The translations under genes were made by a program, and so were the position numbers. DNA of 64,000 nt from Pseudoalteromonas rubra. Lineage in GTDB: Bacteria > Pseudomonadota > Gammaproteobacteria > Enterobacterales > Alteromonadaceae. The notes under the pieces are model-generated. The model was given only the letters and a program-made list of their open reading frames with translations. It searched no databases and was not told the DNA's origin. This document shows positions 58,192 through 64,000 of this stretch, piece by piece; the stretch's first letter is position 1, and each line of letters starts with the position of its first letter. Location: positions 27,877-91,876 of the forward strand of contig NZ_PNCI01000003.1 in the NCBI RefSeq assembly GCF_005887095.1, read 5' to 3'.

Positions 58192-58465
58192 AAATCAGAG
58201 ACACCTAATTGCAATCTAGCTAAGCATGGTACAGATACAATTAATATACCAGAGAACACACTGAACTCTGATTGACCATCATTAATGCAATTCGGTCAAA
58301 AAACGCCCCAAAACACACACAAAAAAAACACAATTGTTAACGAAAAATCCAAACCCCAACTTTACCCACATCAGAACCAATACAGGAAACCTATAATTTT
58401 ATTGGTAAAAAATAGACAAAAAAGCAAAATATTAAATTATTAATATGAAATTTCTCATTTATATG
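58192..58465. other. AT-rich intergenic region
   Basis: This is the promoter region for the minus-strand TPR gene and the plus-strand transcript that follows. It is notably A-rich (58310-58440). No ORF is supported; an in-frame upward extension of nudB from 58445 runs through the candidate small RNA and its terminator and is not believed. Confidence 0.5.
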
Positions 58466-58494
58466 TTTACATTTGGAAAACACTGCGATAGCAT
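58466..58494 (+). promoter_or_regulatory. Sigma-70-like promoter of the candidate small RNA
   Basis: TTTACA (58466-58471) and TAGCAT (58489-58494) are separated by 17 bp; they match the -35 and -10 consensus at five and four of six positions. The predicted start is near 58501. Confidence 0.5.
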
Positions 58495-58500
58495 GAAGTC

Positions 58501-58651
58501 GTTCCTTAGGGCATGGCTTATCACACGGGCCATTCCAAATGAACTCCCGAGAAGTAGAGCTTACCAACAAGGATGTTGGTTTATTGGGTATTTCCTGGCA
58601 CAGTTTTGTTGCTATTGGAGGTTAGGCAGGACATTTCCTGCCTTTTTTTTT
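58501..58651 (+). ncRNA. Candidate ~150-nt intergenic small RNA
   Basis: A promoter-like pair upstream and a textbook terminator at the end delimit about 150 nt that contain no convincing ORF. The 3' end has the features of Hfq-dependent sRNAs: a stable hairpin and a run of nine U. The internal sequence also offers short hairpins (CCAACAAGGATGTTGG at 58562-58577). I do not recognise a known family. It could instead be a leader or attenuator for nudB, which starts 72 nt further on. Confidence 0.5.
58625..58651 (+). terminator. Rho-independent terminator of the candidate small RNA
   Basis: A perfect 7-bp stem GGCAGGA / TCCTGCC with a 4-nt loop is followed by nine T (58643-58651). It lies upstream of nudB with no gene before it on this strand for at least 12 kb. 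Confidence 0.9.
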
Positions 58652-58723
58652 GCCTGTAATCTTGTACTTGCCAAACTGACTTACTTTTGGGTAAATTTAG
58701 TAAAAATAGTACAGCGGACACTT

Positions 58724-59164
58724 ATGACTCTCAGACTACCTCACTCCGTTCTTGTCGTCATTTATACTACTCACAACGAATTTTTACTGTTACAACGCGC
58801 AGACGATCCCGGTTTCTGGCAATCTGTGACGGGCGGCGTTGATCCCGGAGAGTTACCGATTGAAACGGCTTACAGAGAGTTACTCGAAGAAACAGGCATC
58901 GATGCAAAGGCGCTAGGGGTGACTATCAAAGATCATCAAAAGTGCAATCAGTACACCATCAGAGAGCAGTGGCGGCACAGGTATGTGGCAGGTGCGACTG
59001 TTAATACTGAGTATGTATTCAGTGTCTGTGTGCCGAGTGGTTGCGAAGTGCGGCTTGCGCCAGGAGAGCACCTGGCTTATCGCTGGCTCACCCAGCAACA
59101 AGCAGCTGAGCAAGCCTGGTCAACCAGTAACAGCCAGGAAATTTTATCAATTGAACTGGTTTAA
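58724..59164 (+). CDS. nudB: Nudix hydrolase, dihydroneopterin triphosphate diphosphatase-like
   Basis: The 146-aa protein matches NudB in length (about 150 aa). A complete Nudix box spans residues 37-59 (G37, E43, R51, E52, E55, E56, G58). The N-terminus PHSVLVVIYTTHNEFLLLQRADDPGFWQSVTGGV and the downstream QWRHRYVAGATVNTEYVF are typical of this branch. The enzyme removes pyrophosphate from dihydroneopterin triphosphate in folate synthesis, and from dATP in vitro. The start at 58724 is chosen from the family length and lies after the small-RNA terminator. A possible promoter (TTGCCA near 58669, TAAATT near 58692) would serve it separately. It converges on the methyltransferase gene. Confidence 0.88.
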   Translation: MTLRLPHSVLVVIYTTHNEFLLLQRADDPGFWQSVTGGVDPGELPIETAYRELLEETGIDAKALGVTIKDHQKCNQYTIREQWRHRYVAGATVNTEYVFSVCVPSGCEVRLAPGEHLAYRWLTQQQAAEQAWSTSNSQEILSIELV

Positions 59165-59169
59165 TTTAT

Positions 59170-59793
59170 CTATTGAGCTGGTTTAAATAGCAGCGTCTGC
59201 CAGGTGACTGAGGCTCTGCCCTGCGCATCTTCTTCGGGTTCAGTTACCTCAAGACAATGCAAGTCTGCCTTTTGTGCGATATCAAGAATATACTCTACCG
59301 AGCAATTTTGCATGCCGCGCACTTTCAGTGCTTCCTCATCATCACAATGGCGCAGCTTGATAGCCAGCAAACCATGCTGGTTTAGCAAAGTGCGCAAGGT
59401 CAGCATTGCCTGCTGGCCGGAACTGGACTGCAAATAGTTAAACACCGAACTGACCAAAATCACATCAAAGGCAGCATGGTTCTTACGTACTTTGTACAAA
59501 CAGGGCAACTCATCCTGATACCAGTTAACCGGCATATCGCGGGTATATGCTTGCCCCAGGCGGTTTAATGAACACACAGGCTCTACCGCAACCACTTCTG
59601 CATTTTCAGCCTGCTCAGCAAAAAACCGGGCATCTCTGCCAGCTCCTGCACCGATATCCAGGAACTTCAGACCTGTTTCAGACATCAATGGCGTCACAAA
59701 TTTTAGCCAGGAAGCATGCAGCATCTCAAAGCGATATGATTGATACACTTTGGCAAGTTGTAGTGCATTGTCTTCGTAATATTGCATAGGCAT
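59170..59793 (-). CDS. Class I SAM-dependent methyltransferase
   Basis: The 207-aa protein has the Rossmann methyltransferase fold: motif I FLDIGAGAGRD (44-54), an acidic residue after the second strand (VVAVEP), and motif IV-like DVILVSSVFNYL. The C-terminal part carries the later strands (LLAIKLRH and VTWQTLLFK). The substrate cannot be inferred; similar stand-alone enzymes act on small molecules. An alternative start two codons downstream (Met3) exists. Its stop lies 5 bp from that of nudB, so the two genes converge without a clear terminator. Confidence 0.85.
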   Translation of the reverse strand: MPMQYYEDNALQLAKVYQSYRFEMLHASWLKFVTPLMSETGLKFLDIGAGAGRDARFFAEQAENAEVVAVEPVCSLNRLGQAYTRDMPVNWYQDELPCLYKVRKNHAAFDVILVSSVFNYLQSSSGQQAMLTLRTLLNQHGLLAIKLRHCDDEEALKVRGMQNCSVEYILDIAQKADLHCLEVTEPEEDAQGRASVTWQTLLFKPAQ

Positions 59794-60082
59794 AGATGCT
59801 AGGCTCCAACCGTTGTTATATATGTTCCTGATACAACACCATCATAGACAATAATAAAGGCACAATTATGACATTTTGGTTAAATATGGCCTTGGTTCAG
59901 TCAAGATTAACGCTTTGATTTAGTGACAAATACGTATACATTGGTTGCCATATGAAGGGCTCAGTTCCGCGAATTATTCACGACTAATCGCAAGTAACCT
60001 GTATGATTGAGAGCACGTCAGGATTCCCCCTATTTTTGCAGCCTGTTACCTGCGTCAGGGATCCATTACACCAGGAGTTTTT

Positions 60083-61192
60083 ATGTCACTAGATTCTTTA
60101 CAGACCCCGTGTCTATTGCTGGATAAGCAAAAGCTACTGAACAATATCAATCGGCTAAATAAACAGCTGGCGCGCTTTAATGTGACCTCGCGACCACACC
60201 TAAAAACCCTGAAGTCGGTAAATGCCGCTCAGTACATGCTGGGTGATCTGTCGGCGCCCTGCACGGTTTCGACGCTGCAAGAAGCACGACAGTTTGCTCA
60301 AGCGGGTTGCAAAGATATCACCTATGCCGTGGGGATCAGTGAACACAAATTACCTGAGATACTGGACCTGCAAAACCAGGGCATCACTATACACATTCTT
60401 ATGGACAGCTTCGAACAGGCGCAATTTGTCCATGCTTTTTGTCGGGAAAATGATTGCCAGTTGAGCTGCCTGATCGAGATTGACTGTGATGGCAAGCGGG
60501 CCGGCATAAAATCGGATGATCCCCAGCTCATTGCCATTGCTAAAATTCTGCAAAGCGCAGAACTGTTTAGTGGTGTCCTGACCCATGCTGGCGGCGCATA
60601 TGACTGCCGCAGCCTGGACGAAATCAGAGCAATGGCACAGCAAGAACAAGCAGCCGTGCGCGATGCCGCCAGCAAACTGGAAAGGCACCAAATCAGCTGT
60701 GACGTTATTAGCGTAGGCTCCACACCGACTGCACTGCTGGGTGAAGGGTTTGACCAAGTCACCGAAGTTCGTGCTGGCGTTTACGCTAGTATGGATCTTG
60801 TTATGGCTGACCTTGGGGTATGCCAGCCAGAGGATATCGCCTTAAGCGTCCTTACCAGGGTGATTGGTCATAATCAGGAAAAGAACTGGCTGATCCTGGA
60901 CGCGGGCTGGATGGCCTTATCACGCGACCTTGGTCTGGCGTCACAGCCAGGCGGTTACGGTCAGGTATGTGATGAAGCCGGACACGTTTTACCCGGGCTT
61001 TATGTCAACAGTGCCAATCAGGAGCATGGTATCGTCGTGTTACCAAACACACTCAGCACTCACGACTTTGCCATAGGTACTTTACTGCGTATTTTGCCGA
61101 ACCACGCCTGTGCCACCGCCGCGCAACATGCGGGGTATCAGGTGATCTCGGATGATGAAATGGACTACTGGACACGTTTTGGCGGCTGGTAA
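60083..61192 (+). CDS. PLP-dependent D-threonine aldolase / D-serine dehydratase-like enzyme (fold type III)
   Basis: The 369-aa protein is of the alanine-racemase-like fold III group. The N-terminus LQTPCLLLDKQKLLNNI is followed by the PLP lysine K41 in SRPHLKTLKS. The C-terminal metal-site motif is visible as H341-x-C343 (LPNHAC). Family members cleave D-threo-3-hydroxy amino acids to glycine and an aldehyde, or deaminate D-serine; which reaction applies here cannot be decided. AGGAG lies 7 bp before the ATG. It stands alone, with 58 bp to qmcA. A role in degrading D- or beta-hydroxy amino acids from peptides is conceivable, but a link to the lipopeptide is not supported by position. Confidence 0.85.
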   Translation: MSLDSLQTPCLLLDKQKLLNNINRLNKQLARFNVTSRPHLKTLKSVNAAQYMLGDLSAPCTVSTLQEARQFAQAGCKDITYAVGISEHKLPEILDLQNQGITIHILMDSFEQAQFVHAFCRENDCQLSCLIEIDCDGKRAGIKSDDPQLIAIAKILQSAELFSGVLTHAGGAYDCRSLDEIRAMAQQEQAAVRDAASKLERHQISCDVISVGSTPTALLGEGFDQVTEVRAGVYASMDLVMADLGVCQPEDIALSVLTRVIGHNQEKNWLILDAGWMALSRDLGLASQPGGYGQVCDEAGHVLPGLYVNSANQEHGIVVLPNTLSTHDFAIGTLLRILPNHACATAAQHAGYQVISDDEMDYWTRFGGW

Positions 61193-61250
61193 TGGTCCAC
61201 ATTCAGCATTGTTGCTATAGTACAGACACGGAAATAAAGAAGGAATAAAC

Positions 61251-62210
61251 ATGGACCCTATCACGCTCATTCTCGACTACCTCCTCACCGTTGAGGCCTT
61301 TTTACTGATTTTTATCATCTTTGTGCTCAAAGGTAGCATCAAGTTTGTGCCGCAAAACCGCGCCTGGATCATAGAAAGGTTTGGTAAATACCAGTCCACC
61401 AAAGAAGCCGGTTTGAACTTTATTGTGCCTTTTATCGATCAGGTCTCTGCCGATCGCAGCCTTAAAGAGCAAGCCGTCGATGTGCCTTCACAGTCGGCCA
61501 TTACCCGCGACAACATCTCTTTGATTGTAGATGGTGTGCTGTACTTTCGGGTGCTGGACCCTTACAAAGCCACCTATGGCGTCGACGATTACATCTTCGC
61601 CGTCACTCAACTGGCGCAAACCACCATGCGTAGTGAGCTGGGCAAAATGGAGCTGGATAAAACCTTTGAAGAGCGCGATATGCTCAATACCAATATTGTC
61701 TCTGCCATCAATGCCGCATCCGACCCCTGGGGCATTCAGGTACTCAGATATGAGATCAAAGACATAGTGCCGCCCAACTCAGTAATGGAAGCCATGGAAG
61801 CGCAAATGAAAGCAGAGCGGGTTAAGCGTGCGCAGATTTTGGAATCGGAAGGTGACAGACAAGCCGCCATCAACGTAGCCGAGGGTAAAAAGCAAGCCCA
61901 GGTACTGGCTGCAGAGGCAGAAAAAGCCGAGCAGATCCTAAAAGCAGAAGGTGAAGCAAAAGCCATTATCGCAGTCGCAGAGGCGCAAGCGGATGCGCTG
62001 AGAAAAGTCGGTGAAGCCGCCAACACAGAAGAAGGCCAAAAAGCCATTCAGCTCGACCTGGCCAGTAAAGCCATTGTTGCCAAAGAGGCCATTGCCCGTG
62101 AATCTTCCGTGGTCTTGTTGCCTGAAAGTGGCACCGACCCCAGCTCTTTGGTGGCACAAGGCATGTCGATCATCAACAGCCTGAATAAAAAGCAAAAGGA
62201 GCAGCCGTGA
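61251..62210 (+). CDS. qmcA: SPFH/Band 7 membrane protein, QmcA-like
   Basis: The 319-aa protein has one N-terminal membrane helix (about 10-27) followed by a band 7/stomatin domain (VPQNRAWIIERFGKYQST, GLNFIVPFIDQVSADRSLKEQAVDVPSQ, AITRDNISLIVDGVLYFRV). A long Ala/Glu/Lys-rich coiled coil follows (about 185-265). The length fits E. coli QmcA (about 305 aa). Such proteins form large membrane assemblies, affect membrane protein quality control with FtsH/HflKC, and pair with NfeD proteins. The next gene is such a partner and overlaps it by 4 bp. AAGGAA lies before the ATG. Confidence 0.92.
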   Translation: MDPITLILDYLLTVEAFLLIFIIFVLKGSIKFVPQNRAWIIERFGKYQSTKEAGLNFIVPFIDQVSADRSLKEQAVDVPSQSAITRDNISLIVDGVLYFRVLDPYKATYGVDDYIFAVTQLAQTTMRSELGKMELDKTFEERDMLNTNIVSAINAASDPWGIQVLRYEIKDIVPPNSVMEAMEAQMKAERVKRAQILESEGDRQAAINVAEGKKQAQVLAAEAEKAEQILKAEGEAKAIIAVAEAQADALRKVGEAANTEEGQKAIQLDLASKAIVAKEAIARESSVVLLPESGTDPSSLVAQGMSIINSLNKKQKEQP

Positions 62211-62668
62211 CCCTGTTTGTTGAACACCTGAGCCAGATCCTGATTGTACTCGGGCTGCTGGCTTTAATCATAGAAGTCGCCGTACTGGGCTTTGCCACCT
62301 TTGTGCTATTTTTCCTCGGTCTGTCACTGGTCCTGAGTGGTTTGATGATGTCTGCTGGCTTACTGGACGCCACCCTGATGAATGCATTGTGGGTTAATGC
62401 GGTATTAACCGCCGCTCTGGCAGGCGTACTGTGGCAACCGCTCAAGCGTATGCAAGCTAAAACGCAAAGCACAGAAGTAAACAGCGACTTTGCCGATATC
62501 ACCTTGGTACTCAGCGATGACCTTAATGAGCAAAGCCAGCTCACCCATGCCTACTCCGGGGTCACCTGGCAGCTAAAAAGCGAAACGCCTATTGCAAAAG
62601 GCACCACGGTCAAAGTGGTCAAGAAAAGTGTTGGGGTACTGTGGGTGGAAGCGCTCGGTGACGAGTGA
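62207..62668 (+). CDS. NfeD-family membrane protein (YbbJ-like), partner of QmcA
   Basis: The 153-aa protein starts with GTG overlapping the qmcA stop (GTGA), with AAAAGGAG upstream. Three or four hydrophobic segments fill residues 8-85 and a soluble beta-rich OB-fold-like domain follows (YSGVTWQLKSETPIAKGTTVKVVKK, VLWVEAL). This matches short NfeD1b-type proteins encoded next to SPFH genes. The pair is thought to work together in membrane microdomains; the precise function is not established. Confidence 0.9.
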   Translation: MTLFVEHLSQILIVLGLLALIIEVAVLGFATFVLFFLGLSLVLSGLMMSAGLLDATLMNALWVNAVLTAALAGVLWQPLKRMQAKTQSTEVNSDFADITLVLSDDLNEQSQLTHAYSGVTWQLKSETPIAKGTTVKVVKKSVGVLWVEALGDE

Positions 62669-62741
62669 CAGTAGCACCTTTTCGCAGCGCAAGGCAGTTA
62701 GGTCAGGGAAGACCGTTCAACCTGCTACAGGCAATATTTCA

Positions 62742-62925
62742 CTCTGTGTTTGTATAGCTTAGTTCAAAGTCTGTTTTGTTGATTCATCCATGAAGTCCAA
62801 GCGGTGCGTTTGCCAGAATCGGCCGTCCAGGGCCTGTTTTACTATTTTTCTTTCCCAACAAAATACCAAAGCTGGCTACGGCGTCCTGCCTCCAGTGTTC
62901 AAATCATGCAAAAAGCGGTGCTTTT
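62742..62925. repeat. Intergenic repeat, copy 1 (~185 bp)
   Basis: This copy aligns over its whole length with 63072-63257, with blocks of identity such as GTGTTTGTATAGCTTAGTT, GTTGATTCATCCATGAAG, CCAGGGCCTGTTTTACTATTT and CCTCCAGTGTTCAAATCATG. It ends in the hairpin AAAAAGC-GGT-GCTTTT. I see no ORF. The pattern suggests a dispersed intergenic element of this lineage, possibly mobilised by a RayT-type transposase (inference). Confidence 0.85.
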
Positions 62926-63071
62926 AAAACGCATGATTTTCACTCATCGAGCCTGAAAAAGCAGTGCTTTTTCCGGGTGGGTGAAGTAAGACCGACGATT
63001 AAGTATCGTCGCAGCTTACTGAAGTGAGCGCATGGATGCGCGATGGCCCCAGCTACAGGGAAGTAAATCAG
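62926..63071. repeat. Hairpin-rich spacer between the two repeat copies
   Basis: It contains two clear stem-loops: GAAAAAGC-AGT-GCTTTTTC (62953-62971), a variant of the hairpin that ends each long copy, and CGACGAT-TAAGT-ATCGTCG (62993-63011), enclosed by GTAAG / CTTAC. The piece TGCTTTTTCCGGGTGG resembles the end of copy 2 (TGCTTTTTCCGGGCGG), so it is probably part of the same element family. Confidence 0.7.
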
Positions 63072-63257
63072 CTCGGTGTTTGTATAGCTTAGTTTAACAA
63101 CTACATCGTTGATTCATCCATGAAGCGCTAAGTAGTGCGTCCGCCAGAATCGGCCATCCAGGGCCTGTTTTACTATTTTGCTTTCCCTGCAAAATACTGA
63201 AACTGGCTTACGGCGTGCTGCCTCCAGTGTTCAAATCATGCAAAAAGCGGTGCTTTT
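63072..63257. repeat. Intergenic repeat, copy 2 (~186 bp)
   Basis: This direct copy of 62742-62925 is offset by about 330 bp, with scattered substitutions and small indels. It ends in the perfect hairpin AAAAAGC-GGT-GCTTTTT (63242-63258). The first CRISPR-like repeat begins only about 9 bp further on. Confidence 0.85.
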
Positions 63258-63266
63258 TCCGGGCGG

Positions 63267-63435
63267 CTCTCAGCCTCTAAAGTCGGGGTCATCGGTACTT
63301 CGTCACAATTAAAAAGTAGAAAAGTTTCTCTGTCTCAATCCCCTCTAAAGTCGGGGTCACCGGTACCGTCTAAGTCAACTCGAGTTCAAGAAATTGAATC
63401 GTCTCAATCCCCTCTAAAGTCGGGGTCTCCAGTAC
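63267..63435 (-). CRISPR. CRISPR-like mini-array: three repeats, two spacers, no cas genes in window
   Basis: Two nearly intact 35-bp repeats (63332-63366 and 63401-63435; two mismatches) and one degenerate copy (63267-63298) are spaced 68-69 bp apart, leaving unlike spacers of 33 bp (63299-63331) and 34 bp (63367-63400). Each repeat carries CCCC-tctaaagtc-GGGG, a short dyad. Read on the minus strand the intact repeats end in GGGGATTGAGAC, like the ATTGAAAC-type 3' handle of many type I and III arrays. In that orientation the degenerate copy is the trailer end, as is usual. No cas gene or clear leader is in the window. A short tandem repeat unrelated to CRISPR remains possible. Confidence 0.6.
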
Positions 63436-63843
63436 TATAGCGGATCGAGGCCGCGTCGTACAAGGGCTGTAGGGGGTAAAAATGTCGATGTCCTGTCGGC
63501 TGTTCCCAAAACCGCTGACTTACTGACATTTTAGCCCTTCTTAAACGAGTAAAAGTTATAAAATTCAATGGCATGCTATCTAAGCTACTGACAAAATGTA
63601 ATTTTGGCATTGGCAGCAGATCGTAACGCATTGATTTAGCGTTTATAAATTACGATCAGAGCAACTTAGCATGCAAAAACACGCTTTAATGTAGGGTATT
63701 GAATAGAAGCAGCCTTTAAGCCAATTTACGAAAAAATGCCGGGCGTGAAACCAAAAAATTAAAAAGACACCCAGCCCAAAACTTGTGCGCCAAACCTCCA
63801 CCGTCTACGCTTGTAATCAGCTCCAAGGATAAGGACGAACAAG
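63436..63843. other. Non-coding region with clustered inverted repeats before the RayT remnant
   Basis: No gene is supported. Inverted repeats are dense at 63571-63674: outer arms GCATGCTA / TAGCATGC (63571-63578, 63667-63674), a small hairpin CAAAAT-gta-ATTTTG, and GATCGTAA / TTACGATC (63619-63626, 63650-63657) that also encloses AACGC / GCGTT. The copy of a 16-bp direct repeat at 63754-63769 recurs inside the RayT remnant. The stretch may hold the CRISPR leader (minus strand) and the ends of a RayT-related element. Confidence 0.5.
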
Positions 63844-63981
63844 ATGCCAACCGCACGGAAGAATCAAATCAGTTTGGTGGACACCAAGTACTATCACTGC
63901 ATATCTCGCTGCGTAAGACGAGCCTTTCTGTGCGGTGAAGACAAAATAACCGGTAAATCTTATGAGCATCGCAAAAATTAA
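63844..63981 (+). pseudogene. Truncated RayT-type (REP-associated / IS200-like) transposase, N-terminal 45 codons
   Basis: The reading frame gives MPTARKNQISLVDTKYYHCI, then SRCVRRAFLCGEDK...SYEHR and a stop after KN. The first 43 residues are the typical N-terminus of the Y1 REP-associated tyrosine transposases common in Pseudoalteromonas. The HUH motif and the catalytic Tyr, which lie further on in full-length proteins of this family, are absent. The frame breaks exactly where the 16-mer AAAAATTAAAAAGACA begins (63973-63988); the same 16-mer stands 219 bp upstream. A deletion or insertion at this repeat is likely. AAGGA precedes the start. Confidence 0.75.
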
Positions 63982-64000
63982 AAAGACATATATGGACGCT

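Noticed and set aside
58445..58723. In-frame N-terminal extension of nudB
   Set aside because: It would run through a strong rho-independent terminator, and it makes the protein about 90 aa longer than the NudB family.
59150..59186. 15-bp imperfect direct repeat ATTGA(A/G)CTGGTTTAA at the convergent ends of nudB and the methyltransferase gene
   Set aside because: It is short, two copies only, and overlaps both stop codons; it looks like a local duplication without wider meaning.
63404..63631. 75-aa minus-strand ORF over the last CRISPR-like repeat
   Set aside because: It overlaps the repeat, has no ribosome-binding site and resembles no protein family.

Overview
The window looks like a chromosome segment of a marine gammaproteobacterium, most likely Pseudoalteromonas or a close relative. 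The signs are moderate GC, many TonB-dependent receptors and secreted or lipoprotein enzymes, a RayT-type REP transposase fragment, and recurring intergenic repeats. This placement is inferred from gene style, not from a search.

Left half (1-33,817, all minus strand, transcribed right to left): a lipopeptide biosynthetic operon. The first megasynthase (23,780-33,817) is a fatty-acyl-AMP ligase/PKS/aminotransferase/NRPS hybrid with the order AL-ACP-KS-AT-ACP-AMT-C-A-PCP. This is the logic of the Bacillus iturin/mycosubtilin starter enzyme, which makes a beta-amino fatty acid. Two NRPSs follow, each with three modules (13,878-23,777 and 1,837-13,878). The last carries one epimerase and a terminal thioesterase. 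One plus three plus three modules predict a beta-amino-acyl heptapeptide, the same module count as iturins but in a Gram-negative. Pocket residues read by eye suggest (Gly-like)-Asp-Asn-Asn-Thr-D-Leu-(uncertain). A SyrP-type Fe/2-oxoglutarate hydroxylase and a serine beta-lactamase-family lipoprotein (cut by the left edge) complete the operon. No transporter, PPTase, MbtH or regulator for the cluster is in the window.

Middle (33,818-46,248): a 965-bp non-coding region with a nested palindrome, a zinc alcohol dehydrogenase, a multi-FAS1 lipoprotein, WrbA, and an iron-type locus. That locus holds a TonB receptor, DUF3649, a PepSY membrane protein, DUF3325 and a divergent-promoter two-component system, with Fur-like boxes.

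Right part (46,249-62,668): an S41-type protease lipoprotein, an atypical Nramp transporter, a substrate-binding protein beside a chemoreceptor broken by one amber codon, a second TonB receptor, an M6 metalloprotease, a TPR protein, a candidate small RNA in front of nudB, a methyltransferase, a D-threonine aldolase/D-serine dehydratase-like enzyme, and a qmcA-nfeD pair.

Right end (62,669-64,000): non-coding and repeat-rich. It holds two copies of a ~185-bp intergenic repeat with strong hairpins, a three-repeat CRISPR-like mini-array without cas genes, a cluster of inverted repeats, and a truncated RayT transposase.
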